Assembly (NCBI GenBank): GCA_021730285.1
Contig: CP082962.1
Span: 2,852,001 to 2,916,000, forward strand
From: Desulfovibrio sp. JY
GTDB lineage: Bacteria; Desulfobacterota; Desulfovibrionia; Desulfovibrionales; Desulfovibrionaceae
Direction of reading: 5' to 3'
Length of the DNA stretch: 64,000 bases
The translations under genes and the position numbers were made by a program. Positions 54,193 through 63,207 of this stretch are shown piece by piece. Under the pieces are notes generated by a model. It saw only the letters and a list, made by a program, of their open reading frames with translations, searched no databases and was not told the origin of the DNA. Numbering within the stretch: position 1 is the stretch's first letter; each line of letters begins with the position of its first letter.

Positions 54193-57087
54193 TTACAGGG
54201 TGGCCTTTTCCTCCACCGACTCGAAGGCCTCGATCACGTCGCCGACCTTGATGTCGTTGAAGTTTTCCAGGCCGACGCCGCATTCGTAACCCTTGGTGAC
54301 TTCCTTGACGTCGTCCTTGAAGCGCCGCAGCGATGCGAGCTTGCCGGTGTAGACCACCACGCCGTCGCGCACGAGGCGCACGCCGGCGTTTCGGGTCAGC
54401 TTGCCGTCGAGCACGCCGCAGCCGGCGACCGTGCCGATCTTGGGCACGCTGAAGGTGTCTCGCACCTCGGCCTGGCCCAGGTACTGCTCGCGGATGACCG
54501 GGGCCAGCATGCCGGACATGGCGTCCTTGATCTCGCCCACGAGCTTGTAGATAATGTCGTAGAAGCGGATGTCCACGCTCTCGCGCTCGGCCATCTCCTT
54601 GACCTTGATGGTCGGGCGCACATTGAAGCCGATGATGATGGCGTCGGAAGCCGAAGCCAGCAGGATATCGGACTCGGTGATGGCGCCGGCGCCGGTGTGG
54701 ATGATCTCCACCTTGACCTTGTCCGTGGAGAGCTTGTGGAGCGCGTCGGTGATGGCCTCGAGGGAGCCCTGCACGTCGGCCTTGAGCACGAGGTTGAGGG
54801 TTTGGGCCTCGGCCTCGGGCTTGCTGGCCAGGAAGGTTTCGAGGGTCACCTTGCTGGCCTTGCCGAGTTCGCGCTCGCGCTGTTTGGTGGCGCGGCCCTC
54901 GGCGATGCGGCGGGCGACCTTGTCGTCCTCGAGCCCGGCAAATTCGTCGCCGGCCTCGGGCACGCCTTCGAAGCCCTGCACTTCCACCGGGATGGCCGGT
55001 CCGGCTTCCTTGATCTTGCGGCCCTGGTCATCGAAGAGGGCCCGCACGCGGCCGGAGAACACGCCGCACACGAAGGCGTCGCCCTGGTGCAGGGTGCCTT
55101 CCTGGATGAGCACCGTGGCCACCGGGCCGCGACCCTTGTCCAGGCGCGCTTCGACGATGTGGCCGCGGGCGCGCTTGTCCGGGTTGGCCTTCAGCTGCAA
55201 CACTTCGGCCTGGAGCAGGATCATTTCGAGCAGTTCGTCGAGGCCGATCTTCTGCTTGGCCGAGACGCTGGCGAAGATGGTGTCGCCGCCCCAGTCCTCG
55301 GGCACAAGGCCGAGCTCGCCCAGTTCGCGCTTGACGCGGTCGGGGTTGGCGTCGGGCTTGTCGATCTTGTTGACCGCGACCACGATGGGGACGCCGGCGG
55401 CCTTGGAGTGGTTGACCGCCTCGCGGGTCTGATCCATCACGCCGTCATCGGCGGCAACCACCAGGACCACGATGTCCGTGACCTGGGCGCCGCGGGCGCG
55501 CATGGCCGTAAACGCCTCGTGGCCCGGCGTATCGAGGAACACGATGTCCCCGCGCTTGGTGCTCACGTGGTAGGCGCCGATGTGCTGCGTAATGCCGCCG
55601 GCCTCGCCGGAGACCACGTTGGAGGCCCGGATGGCGTCGAGAAGCGACGTCTTGCCGTGGTCGACGTGGCCCATGATGGTGACGACCGGAGGACGGGGCT
55701 TCAGGTCTTCGGGCTTGTCCGTCTCGGAGGCGATGAGGTAGTCGTCCTCGGAGAAGCCGAATTTTTCCACTTCGAAGCCGAATTCGGACGCGGCCAGGGT
55801 GGCGGTCTCGACGTCGAGGGACTGGTTGATGGTCACCAGCGCCCCGAGGCCGAGCAGGACCTTGATGAGGTCCTGGGCCTTGGCGCCCATCTGCTTGGCC
55901 AGATCGGAAACCCGGATGGTTTCCTCCATGCGGATCTTGCGCTTGGCCGCCTTCATGGGCTGGGCGCCGGCGTCGACCTTGGTCTGGAGGAAATCGTCGC
56001 GGTTTTTCTTGCGCTTGAATTTGCCGCCCATGCGGCCGCCGGTGCGGTCCTGGATGTCGCCGGCCTTGCGCTTGCCGCCCTTGCCCGCGCCGAGACCGGC
56101 CCTGCGGCGATCGCCTTCGTTGGCCTGGGGCGTGAATTCCACCACGCGGCGGTCTTTCTTGCGCTTTTTCGCAGCGTCGTCGGTGCCGGGCTGCGGCGGC
56201 ATGCCGGGCACGGGACGTCCGGTGGGACGGGGAGCGCCGGGACCGGGACGCATGCCGGGACGGGGCGAATCGCCGGCCGGGCGCCGGGGGGGCGCGGGGG
56301 GCGTTTTCTTCGGGTCCGGCATGGAAATGATACGCACCTTGGGCGCGGAAGAGGGCTCGGGCCGGCGGGGCTTGCGGCGGTCCTTCCCGGCGGCGTCGGC
56401 CCCGGCGGCGGGCGCCTCGGCCTTCTCGGGTTCCGGGGACTCTGGCGCGACCGGCGCCGGCGCTTCCTCCACCGGGGCCTCGACGGCTTCGGCGGCAGCT
56501 TGCGCTTCCTGCGTTTCGGGTGCCGCAACGGCTTGCGATTCCTCGGTCACGACCTCGGCCTCTGCTGTGACCGCGACTTCGACTTCGGCAGTCGGCGTCT
56601 CGGGTTGGGGCTCTTCGGCAGCCGGCGCACCGGCCGGGCGCACGACCCGGGCGGTTTCCATGATGACCGGCCTGGCCTCCTCGCGGGGCGCTTCGGGGGC
56701 CTCCGGCCGGGACTCCGGCGTTTCGCTCGCGGCTTGCGGCATCTCTTGCTCCACGGGCTCCACGACCTCCGTCTCCGGCGCCTCGGGGGCGGGGGGGGGC
56801 GTCACGGGCTCGGGCGCTTGTTCGCTTACGGTCGGCGCGGGGGGCGGGGTCGGGGCGGCCTTGCGGCGACGGACGATGACGCCGGGCTGCACTTCGGTAT
56901 CAATGATCTGGGTACGGGCGGTCTGTCCCTGCTGCACGCGGGCGCGCACCTGGGCGGCTTCCTCGTCGGTCAACGTGCCCATCTGGCTTTTGACCTGGAT
57001 GCCGAGCTCCCGCAGGATCTGCAGCAATTCCTTGTTGCCGATGCCCAGATCCTTGGTAATGTCCTTCAGTCTGATTTTATTCACCAT
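54193..57087 (-). CDS. infB: Translation initiation factor IF-2
   Basis: 964 residues, larger than E. coli IF2 (890). An N-terminal helix bundle ([23 protein letters not shown]) is followed by a long Pro/Glu/Ala-rich region (~65-390) that is poorly conserved, then the G domain with [11 protein letters not shown] (G1), DTPGHEAF (G3) and NKIDKPD (G4), and domains II-IV that bind fMet-tRNA. It places initiator tRNA on the 30S subunit. The ATG follows an eight-base run of G after GGAG. The long linker is Glu- and Ala-rich. Confidence 0.97.
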   Translation of the reverse strand: MVNKIRLKDITKDLGIGNKELLQILRELGIQVKSQMGTLTDEEAAQVRARVQQGQTARTQIIDTEVQPGVIVRRRKAAPTPPPAPTVSEQAPEPVTPPPAPEAPETEVVEPVEQEMPQAASETPESRPEAPEAPREEARPVIMETARVVRPAGAPAAEEPQPETPTAEVEVAVTAEAEVVTEESQAVAAPETQEAQAAAEAVEAPVEEAPAPVAPESPEPEKAEAPAAGADAAGKDRRKPRRPEPSSAPKVRIISMPDPKKTPPAPPRRPAGDSPRPGMRPGPGAPRPTGRPVPGMPPQPGTDDAAKKRKKDRRVVEFTPQANEGDRRRAGLGAGKGGKRKAGDIQDRTGGRMGGKFKRKKNRDDFLQTKVDAGAQPMKAAKRKIRMEETIRVSDLAKQMGAKAQDLIKVLLGLGALVTINQSLDVETATLAASEFGFEVEKFGFSEDDYLIASETDKPEDLKPRPPVVTIMGHVDHGKTSLLDAIRASNVVSGEAGGITQHIGAYHVSTKRGDIVFLDTPGHEAFTAMRARGAQVTDIVVLVVAADDGVMDQTREAVNHSKAAGVPIVVAVNKIDKPDANPDRVKRELGELGLVPEDWGGDTIFASVSAKQKIGLDELLEMILLQAEVLQLKANPDKRARGHIVEARLDKGRGPVATVLIQEGTLHQGDAFVCGVFSGRVRALFDDQGRKIKEAGPAIPVEVQGFEGVPEAGDEFAGLEDDKVARRIAEGRATKQRERELGKASKVTLETFLASKPEAEAQTLNLVLKADVQGSLEAITDALHKLSTDKVKVEIIHTGAGAITESDILLASASDAIIIGFNVRPTIKVKEMAERESVDIRFYDIIYKLVGEIKDAMSGMLAPVIREQYLGQAEVRDTFSVPKIGTVAGCGVLDGKLTRNAGVRLVRDGVVVYTGKLASLRRFKDDVKEVTKGYECGVGLENFNDIKVGDVIEAFESVEEKATL

Positions 57088-57328
57088 TCCCCCCCCTCCG
57101 GCGCCTGGGCCGCCCGGAGTATTTCGAAAATTTCTCGGCGCATTCGGGGTTGGCGCAGAGATAGTGCCCCCGTCCCGGCATGACGGCCCGGGGATCGGGC
57201 ACCAGGCGGGCGTCGCCGGTCGCGGCCGCAACATGGCGGCGCAACGCGCTTTTAGGATATCGGCCACGGCAGATGACGCACATGCGCGTGGGGCCGGCGC
57301 GGCGACCGGTCGTTTCGTTTTGCATCAT
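57077..57328 (-). CDS. ylxR: YlxR (DUF448) RNA-binding protein
   Basis: 83 residues. [20 protein letters not shown] at the start and GRGHYLC in the middle are the family signature; a basic tail ([11 protein letters not shown]) follows. YlxR proteins are small nucleic-acid-binding proteins usually located between nusA and infB, as here. It overlaps nusA by four bases and infB by 11, so it is tightly coupled. Confidence 0.93.
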   Translation of the reverse strand: MMQNETTGRRAGPTRMCVICRGRYPKSALRRHVAAATGDARLVPDPRAVMPGRGHYLCANPECAEKFSKYSGRPRRRRGGNGE

Positions 57329-58818
57329 CGGGTCGTATCCGTCTCCGGTTCATTGTCTGCCGCATCCACCGCCTTGGCGGTTTCAGGGGACGCTTCGGGA
57401 GCGGCCGCCTCGGCTTCGGGAGTTGCCGCCACGTCGGCCTCGGGCGGCGTTTGCGCCGCGTCCTCGACCGGAGTGTCCGCATCTTCGGCCTCGGGCGACG
57501 CCGGGGTCGCCTCCTCGGCCGGGGCGTCGGCGTCCTCGACCGGGGCTTCCCCGGCTTCGTCCGCATCGTCCTCGGTGTGGGCAGCCACCGCGCCCATGAG
57601 CTTGAGCGCCGCGCGCAGGTCGTCGCGCTTGGCCGGCGTCATGCCGTTTATGGCGTCGATGGCCTCATCGGGCGCTCCGGCCAGTTCCTCCATGGACTCG
57701 AAGCCGGCGGCCAGGATGTTGTCCACGGGGATCTCGGCCACGCTCGCCAGCTGCTCCAGGAATTTCTTGGAGGCGTTGACCTCGCGGAAGCGGGACTCGG
57801 TGAAGATGTCGATCTTCCAGCCGAGAAGCTTGGCCGCGAGTTTGACGTTTTGGCCCTTGCGGCCGATGGCCAGGTTGAGCTGGTCGTCGGAAACCACGAC
57901 TTCCAGGGCTTTTTCGTCCTCGTCGACGGAAATTCGGGTCACCCGGGCCGGGGACAGGGCGTTGGCGGCGTAGCTGGCGATTTCGGGGTTCCAGACCACG
58001 ATGTCGATGCGTTCGCCGCGCAGCTCCTGCACGATGTTCTGGATGCGCGAGCCCCGGATGCCGACGCACGCGCCCACCGGGTCGACGTCGCGGTCCTTGG
58101 ACACCACGGCCACCTTGGCCCGGGAACCGGGATCGCGGGCCACGCCCACGATTTTGACCGTGCCGTCGGAGACTTCCGGCACCTCGCGCGAGAAAAGCGC
58201 CTTCATGTATTCGGCGTGGGTGCGCGACACGATGATCTGGGGGCCGCGTCCGGAGGGCAGGACTTCGATGATATAGGCCTGGACCCGGTCGCCGCGCTTG
58301 TAGCGCTCGCGGGGAATCTGCTCTTCCTTGGGAAGAAGCGCCTCGGTGCGGCCGAGGTTGATGATCCAGCCGGTACGGTCGCGGCGCTGGATGATGCCGG
58401 AAATGATCTCGCCCTTGCGGTCCTTGTATTCCTCGTAGATGATCTCCTGCTCCGCGTCGCGCATGCGCTGGATGATCACCTGTTTGGCCGACTGGGCGGC
58501 GATGCGGCCGAGGTTCTCCACCGTGAGCTTGAAGCCCATCTCGTCGTCGAGGGCCACGTTGGGATCGATGGCCTTGGCGTCGGACAGGCAGATCTCCACC
58601 GCCGGATCGGCCACGTCGTCGTCTTCCACCACGACTTTGAACTGGTACACCTCGATCTCGCCCTGTTCGTCGTTGTAGCTGACCTCGACGTCGAGGTTCT
58701 CTCCGTATTTGCGGATGACCGACGAGCGTACGGCCTCCTCCAGGGTATCAACCAGCAAGTCGCGGTCGATGCCCCGGTCCTTGCTGATCTGATCGATGGC
58801 TTTTTTGAGTTCCGTCAT
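57325..58818 (-). CDS. nusA: Transcription elongation/termination factor NusA
   Basis: 497 residues. N-terminal RNA polymerase-binding domain (1-125), S1 (~135-200), two KH domains (~205-345; GSRIQNIVQEL and GRKGQNVKLAAKLLGWKIDI) and one helix-hairpin-helix repeat, followed by a ~90-residue acidic Ala/Pro/Glu-rich tail (residues ~405-497) that is not part of the classic domains. NusA modulates pausing and antitermination. The ATG at 58818 has GGAGGG upstream. Confidence 0.96.
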   Translation of the reverse strand: MTELKKAIDQISKDRGIDRDLLVDTLEEAVRSSVIRKYGENLDVEVSYNDEQGEIEVYQFKVVVEDDDVADPAVEICLSDAKAIDPNVALDDEMGFKLTVENLGRIAAQSAKQVIIQRMRDAEQEIIYEEYKDRKGEIISGIIQRRDRTGWIINLGRTEALLPKEEQIPRERYKRGDRVQAYIIEVLPSGRGPQIIVSRTHAEYMKALFSREVPEVSDGTVKIVGVARDPGSRAKVAVVSKDRDVDPVGACVGIRGSRIQNIVQELRGERIDIVVWNPEIASYAANALSPARVTRISVDEDEKALEVVVSDDQLNLAIGRKGQNVKLAAKLLGWKIDIFTESRFREVNASKKFLEQLASVAEIPVDNILAAGFESMEELAGAPDEAIDAINGMTPAKRDDLRAALKLMGAVAAHTEDDADEAGEAPVEDADAPAEEATPASPEAEDADTPVEDAAQTPPEADVAATPEAEAAAPEASPETAKAVDAADNEPETDTTR

Positions 58819-58846
58819 GGGGTTCCCTCCGAGGTCCCGGACGACG

Positions 58847-59389
58847 CTAGGCGTCGCCCTCCGTGGCCTCTCCTTCGGAAATGGCGTCAAAGGCGTGGAT
58901 GAGACGGACCTTGTCCGCTTCGTCGAAATCAAAAGACAGCGAGAACGCCTGCGGCCCGGGATCCACCGTCAGGGTGACGCGCGTATCCGCAACCGCCGCC
59001 AGTTTCCCCCGGAATCGCTTGCGCCCGTCCCGGGGCGCGGCGAGCTTGGCCTCGATGGTCTCCCCGATGTAGGCCGGCAGTTGTCCGGCCGAGAAAAAAC
59101 GGCGGCCAAGGCCCGGCGAGGACACCTCCAGCACGTAGGGACCGTGAAAGATGTCTTCCATCTCGAGCAGCGAGCCCAGGTGGCGGCTGACCGTGGCGCA
59201 TTCGTCGATGGTCACGCCGCGACGCTCCGGCGTACGCGGGACGTCATCGGCGAGGTCGAGGTAGAGGCGCACAAGCTGGCGATGTCCGGACGCAGCCAGT
59301 TCCACGCCCCAGACGACAAGGCCCTTGGCGGCGAGGAACGGGGAAATCAGTTCCCGAATTTTTTCCGGCGCTACGCTTGTTCGCTGCAT
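58847..59389 (-). CDS. rimP: Ribosome maturation factor RimP
   Basis: 180 residues. The two small beta domains of the YhbC/RimP family are visible: GVELAASGHRQLVRLYLDLADD then LLEMEDIFHGPYVLEVSSPGLGRR (the conserved SPG motif) and a C-terminal domain. RimP promotes 30S maturation. Start at 59389 after AAAGGA. First protein gene of the operon, 84 bases after the tRNA-Gly gene with a terminator between. Confidence 0.94.
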   Translation of the reverse strand: MQRTSVAPEKIRELISPFLAAKGLVVWGVELAASGHRQLVRLYLDLADDVPRTPERRGVTIDECATVSRHLGSLLEMEDIFHGPYVLEVSSPGLGRRFFSAGQLPAYIGETIEAKLAAPRDGRKRFRGKLAAVADTRVTLTVDPGPQAFSLSFDFDEADKVRLIHAFDAISEGEATEGDA

Positions 59390-59405
59390 GTTGTCCTTTG
59401 TCAGC

Positions 59406-59436
59406 AAAAAAAAAGTGGACCGATCGTCAGGCCCAC
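59406..59436 (-). terminator. Terminator between tRNA-Gly and rimP
   Basis: On the minus strand GTGGGCC and GGTCCAC form a stem (one G-U pair) and are followed by nine T. It lies downstream of the tRNA and upstream of the rimP start, so it can end the tRNA transcript; partial readthrough would feed the operon. The rimP promoter itself was not identified. Confidence 0.82.
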
Positions 59437-59472
59437 CTCGTCACGACAACCGTTGGGTTGGGAGACTCAGGT

Positions 59473-59548
59473 TGGAGCGGGCGACGAGGATCGAACTCGC
59501 GACACCAAGCTTGGGAAGCTTGTACTCTACCAGCTGAGCTACGCCCGC
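59473..59548 (-). tRNA. tRNA-Gly (anticodon CCC), CCA encoded
   Basis: Acceptor stem GCGGGCG/CGCCCGC, discriminator T, and CCA in the gene. D arm GCTCAGCTGGTAGAGT; anticodon stem CAAGC/GCTTG with loop TTCCCAA, giving anticodon CCC; T arm GCGAGTTCGATCCTCGT with the universal GTTCGA. All stems pair. It lies upstream of rimP on the same strand. Confidence 0.96.
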
Positions 59549-59559
59549 TCGAATTGGAG

Positions 59560-59587
59560 GGAATACCATCTCCCCCGTATTTGTCAA
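59560..59587 (-). promoter_or_regulatory. Sigma-70 promoter of tRNA-Gly
   Basis: On the minus strand TTGACA (59587-59582) and TATTCC (59565-59560) with a 16-base spacer. The predicted start is about five bases before the mature tRNA 5' end. The -35 element is a perfect consensus. Confidence 0.7.
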
Positions 59588-59657
59588 GCGAATGGGGCCA
59601 GCCTCGGAAAAAAGTACACAGTCCCCCGCCCGGCGTCTCCGGGAGCGGTTTTGGCCG

Positions 59658-59674
59658 TTGGCCCGCATGTTGCA
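59658..59674 (+). promoter_or_regulatory. Sigma-54 promoter upstream of flgF
   Basis: TTGGCCCGCATGTTGCA matches TTGGCACGNNNNTTGCW with one change, and GG and GC are exactly 10 bases apart (-24/-12). The expected start is near 59685, giving a leader of about 19 bases that still contains the GAGGAGG ribosome binding site before the ATG at 59704. Confidence 0.82.
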
Positions 59675-59703
59675 ACCGTGTCGGCCGAGGAGGGCCGCAC
59701 CCC

Positions 59704-60489
59704 ATGGAAATGAGCATGCTGAGCGCTGTCTTCGGGGCTTTGTCCACGGAATTGCGCCTGAATATGTCCGCCAATAATTTGGCGAACGTCAACACCACCG
59801 GCTATAAGCGCGACCGGGTGTCCTTCGAGGACACCTTCCTGCGCTACGCCCACGACTACCATATGGACCCGCGCGGCAACCTCCGGGAAAAGGAGATCTT
59901 CCCCCGGGCGGACCTCGTGGCCACGCCCCGGCTGGCCGAACAGAAAATCGATTTCGGCCAGGGCGCGCTGCAACTCACCGGCAACCCTCTCGACGTGGCC
60001 ATCCAGGGGGAGGGCTTTTTCAAGGTCTCCTCCGGCGGCTCCACCTACTACACGCGCAACGGGGCCTTTCACCGCGATGCCCAGGGCATGCTCGTCACCG
60101 ATCAGAATTATCCCGTCCTCGGCAACGGCGGTCCCATCCAGATTCCCGACGGCCGGGACATTTCCATCGACGGGACCGGGGCGATCCATGTCGACGGGGC
60201 CCAGGTGGGCCAGATCGACGTGGTGACCGTGCAAAATCCCGAGGCTCTGCAAAAATACGGCGCCAACCTCTACATGCCCCAGGACGGCGTCACCGTCCGG
60301 GAAGGGGCGGTGGTGGACGGCCAAAGTCAGGTCGCCCAGGGATACCTGGAAAAACCCAATGTCCAGGTGGTCGAGGAGATGGTCAACATGATCGAGACGC
60401 AACGTACCTACGAAGCCTATCAGAAGGTCATGACCAACACCAGCGATCTCGACACCAAGTCCATCCGCATGGGCACGGACAAGTCGTAA
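59704..60489 (+). CDS. flgF: Flagellar basal-body rod protein FlgF
   Basis: 261 residues of the rod/hook family: N-terminal helix SAVFGALSTELRLNMSANNLANVNTTGYKRDRVSF, central domain LDVAIQGEGFFKV and YYTRNGAFHRDAQGMLV, and C-terminal helix NVQVVEEMVNMIETQRTYEAYQKV. Together with FlgG it builds the rod. Distinguished from FlgG by position and by the next gene being a better FlgG. First gene after the sigma-54 promoter. Confidence 0.92.
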   Translation: MEMSMLSAVFGALSTELRLNMSANNLANVNTTGYKRDRVSFEDTFLRYAHDYHMDPRGNLREKEIFPRADLVATPRLAEQKIDFGQGALQLTGNPLDVAIQGEGFFKVSSGGSTYYTRNGAFHRDAQGMLVTDQNYPVLGNGGPIQIPDGRDISIDGTGAIHVDGAQVGQIDVVTVQNPEALQKYGANLYMPQDGVTVREGAVVDGQSQVAQGYLEKPNVQVVEEMVNMIETQRTYEAYQKVMTNTSDLDTKSIRMGTDKS

Positions 60490-60511
60490 CGCTCGAGAGG
60501 AGAAAGACGCC

Positions 60512-61294
60512 ATGATGCGATCCCTTTGGACCGCCACCACCGGCATGGTGGCCATGCAGATGCAGATAGACACCATGTCCAACAACCTGGCCAACGTGAA
60601 CACCGTGGGCTTTAAAAAAAGCCGGGCCGAGTTCGAGGACCTCATGTACCAGACGCTCCAGGTGGCCGGCACGGAAACCGCCGGCGGCAACCGCATCCCC
60701 ACCGGCCTGCAGGTGGGCCTGGGCGTCAAACCGACGACGGTGCACAAGTTCTTCACCCAGGGCGACCTGCAAAATACCGGCAACCAGCTCGACATCGCCA
60801 TCCAGGGCCAGGGCTTTTTCAAGATCGACGTCAACGGCCGGGAACTCTACACCCGGGCCGGCTCGTTCAAGCTCAACCAGGACGGCACCATCGTCAATGC
60901 CGGCGGCTATCCGCTCCAGCCGACCTTTTCCGTGCCCACCGAGACCAAGACCATCACCATCACCGAAAACGGTCACGTCTCCTGCCTCGACCAGGACGGC
61001 GCCGAACTGGCTTCGACCGATATCCCGCTTTACACCTTCATCAACCCGTCCGGACTCACCGCCGAGGGCAGAAACCTCTATTCCACCACCCAGGCCTCGG
61101 GCACGGCCAACGAAGTGACGCCCGGCGACCAGAACGCCGGCACCCTGGCCCAGGGCTACCTGGAAATGTCCAACGTGGAGCTCGTCGACGAAATGGTCGG
61201 ACTGATCGTCGGCCAGCGCGCCTATGAAGCCAACTCCAAGGCCATCACCACAGCCGACGGCATGTTGCAGACCGCCGTCAACGTGAAGCGGTAA
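60512..61294 (+). CDS. flgG: Flagellar basal-body rod protein FlgG
   Basis: 260 residues. SLWTATTGMVAMQMQIDTMSNNLANVNTVGFKKSRAEFEDL, LDIAIQGQGFFKI, ELYTRAGSFKLNQDG and the C-terminal NVELVDEMVGLIVGQRAYEANSKAI are standard for the distal rod protein. It lies 22 bases after flgF with a good AGAGGAG site. Confidence 0.97.
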   Translation: MMRSLWTATTGMVAMQMQIDTMSNNLANVNTVGFKKSRAEFEDLMYQTLQVAGTETAGGNRIPTGLQVGLGVKPTTVHKFFTQGDLQNTGNQLDIAIQGQGFFKIDVNGRELYTRAGSFKLNQDGTIVNAGGYPLQPTFSVPTETKTITITENGHVSCLDQDGAELASTDIPLYTFINPSGLTAEGRNLYSTTQASGTANEVTPGDQNAGTLAQGYLEMSNVELVDEMVGLIVGQRAYEANSKAITTADGMLQTAVNVKR

Positions 61295-61325
61295 ACGCCG
61301 TCGGGAACTTCCCCGGGAGGATGCC

Positions 61326-62300
61326 ATGACACGCCTGATCAAAACCGCCGTCGCCGCCGCCCTGGCCTCGGTGCTGCTTTTCGCCGCCGCGACGGCCGGG
61401 GCCGCCTTGTGGCGGCTTTCCGTCAAGGAAGCGGCCACCGCCGCCGGCGAGCGGGTGCTTTTATCCGAAATCGCCGAGCCCCAGGGCCAGTTCCCGCCCG
61501 ACGCCTGGGCGACGCTCGGGGCCACGCCCCTTTGGTATTCCCCGGAGACGGTGGGCACGCAGACGATCATTCCCGCGGCCAAGATCCTGGAGGGGCTTCG
61601 CTACTACCTGCGCGACGCGCCGGTGGAATACGCCCTGCCCAACCAGCTCGTGCTTTCGCGCGGGGGCAAGGTGCTCTCCCACGAGGAACTGCGGACCATG
61701 GCCGTCGAAACATTGACGCCCAAGGTGGCGGCCCTTGGCGGCGAGGCCCGGCTCGTGTCGGTGTCCGTGCCCGACCATCTTTTCATCGATGACCGGAGCA
61801 CCGGCGTCCACGTGGAATGCGGGGAAGCAGTGCCCGGAAAAATGCCCTTCCGGTTCGTCGTGGCCGGTCCGGGGGCAAAGATATTGCAACAGATCCCGGC
61901 AGAGGCCGTGGTCGAACAGTTCGCCCGCGTGCCCGTGGCCATAAAGCCCATCCTCCCCAGGGACGGAGCAGCCAGGGAACAGGTCGCCTATGTTTGGGAA
62001 CGCCGCAACATGGCCCACATCAAGGGCCGGGTGTTCGAACCCGGCGACGGCCAGTGGCGGGCGCGCCGGGGCGTCGGCGCGGGCCAGATCATCATGGCCG
62101 ACGACATGGAGCCCATGCCGCTTATCCTGCGCGGCGACCAGGTCCGGGTGGTCTACCAGGGGCGCGGCGTGCGCTTGACGCTGCTGGCCGAAGCCCTGAC
62201 CGACGGGGCCCCGGGCGGCAAGATCACCGTGAAGAGCCCCAAGGGCAACAGGGAACTCATGGGCATCGTCCGGGACAGGTCCACGGTCATGGTCCAGTAG
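61326..62300 (+). CDS. flgA: Flagellar P-ring assembly chaperone FlgA
   Basis: 324 residues, longer than E. coli FlgA (219). A signal peptide (ALASVLLFAAATAGA) is followed by a central domain and a C-terminal SAF domain (RGVGAGQIIMADDMEPMPLILRGDQVRVVYQGRGVRLT, KSPKGNRELMGIV). FlgA helps FlgI assemble the P ring in the periplasm. Located between flgG and flgH as usual in Desulfovibrio. Confidence 0.92.
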   Translation: MTRLIKTAVAAALASVLLFAAATAGAALWRLSVKEAATAAGERVLLSEIAEPQGQFPPDAWATLGATPLWYSPETVGTQTIIPAAKILEGLRYYLRDAPVEYALPNQLVLSRGGKVLSHEELRTMAVETLTPKVAALGGEARLVSVSVPDHLFIDDRSTGVHVECGEAVPGKMPFRFVVAGPGAKILQQIPAEAVVEQFARVPVAIKPILPRDGAAREQVAYVWERRNMAHIKGRVFEPGDGQWRARRGVGAGQIIMADDMEPMPLILRGDQVRVVYQGRGVRLTLLAEALTDGAPGGKITVKSPKGNRELMGIVRDRSTVMVQ

Positions 62301-62459
62301 CCTGAGAAAAAAATACGCGAGTATTCTTAAGAAAAAAGAGTGATCCGAATGCGCCGCATGCGGGATGCGCCGGAAAGCATCCCGAGGGCGCGACACGGGG
62401 CTGGCGTGGCACAAGGATGTGTTTTCGCAAACGCCGAGGACGGAAAGGACGGAGTCGTC
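62301..62459. other. flgA-flgH intergenic region
   Basis: About 160 bases. A GGGATGC/GCATCCC hairpin (62362-62383) and an AATACGCGAGTATT hairpin (near 62313) are present without T-runs. I see no clear promoter; a TGGCACAAGGATGTG near 62406 lacks the GC at the correct distance for sigma-54. Confidence 0.35.
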
Positions 62460-63182
62460 ATGATACGCAAGCACTATATTCCCCTGCTTCTGGTCGCCGG
62501 CCTTGCCGCCTGCGCGCCGGCCTCCAAGAAGGCCACGCCCATGCCCCAGGTCACGCCGACCGTGGCCAAGGCCCCGCCGCCGGCCCAGAATCCCGGCTCG
62601 GTCTTCAGCCAGAACCAGCCCACCTTTTTGTTCGACGACACCCGGGCCCGGCGCATCGGCGACATTTTGACCGTCAACATCGTGGATACGTCGAAGTCCG
62701 ACCTCAAGGCCGAGACGAAAAACGACAAGACCAGCAGCCAGCAGCTCGGCGTGTCCAACTACTTCGGCAACAAGACCATCACCGGCAACCTGCCCGGGCA
62801 GCTCGGCGGGCCGGACTTCGGCATGAAGGGATACACCGGCTCCACGCCGCTGGTTGGCGTCAATAACGCCGAGAAGTTTCAGAGCAAGGGCGAGACCAAG
62901 CGGGAATCCGCCGTCACCGCCTCCATCGGCTGCCGCATCGTCAACATCCTGCCCGGCGGGGTGATGCAGCTGGAAGGGGCGCGGCAGACCCGCGTCAACA
63001 ACGAAAACCAGATCATCGTGGTCAAGGGGCTGGTGCGGCCCATCGACGTCGGCCCGAGCAACACCGTGGCCTCGACCCAGCTGGCCGACTGCCAGATCGA
63101 ATACTACGGCGAGGGCGACCTGGCCGACCGCCAGAAGAGCGGTTGGCTGGCCCGCATCCTCGACAACGTCTGGCCGTTTTAA
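62460..63182 (+). CDS. flgH: Flagellar L-ring protein FlgH
   Basis: 240 residues. A lipoprotein signal peptide ends at LAAC. The mature protein carries [67 protein letters not shown] and [37 protein letters not shown], the FlgH core. It builds the outer-membrane L ring. Start at 62460 after GGACGGAG; upstream in-frame codons are not protein-like. Confidence 0.96.
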   Translation: MIRKHYIPLLLVAGLAACAPASKKATPMPQVTPTVAKAPPPAQNPGSVFSQNQPTFLFDDTRARRIGDILTVNIVDTSKSDLKAETKNDKTSSQQLGVSNYFGNKTITGNLPGQLGGPDFGMKGYTGSTPLVGVNNAEKFQSKGETKRESAVTASIGCRIVNILPGGVMQLEGARQTRVNNENQIIVVKGLVRPIDVGPSNTVASTQLADCQIEYYGEGDLADRQKSGWLARILDNVWPF

Positions 63183-63207
63183 GGCCGTATCGCGGGAGCA
63201 AAAGGAT

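Noticed and set aside
62400-62425. Sigma-54 promoter before flgH (TGGCACAAGGATGTG)
   Set aside because: The GG is present but there is no GC 10 bases later.
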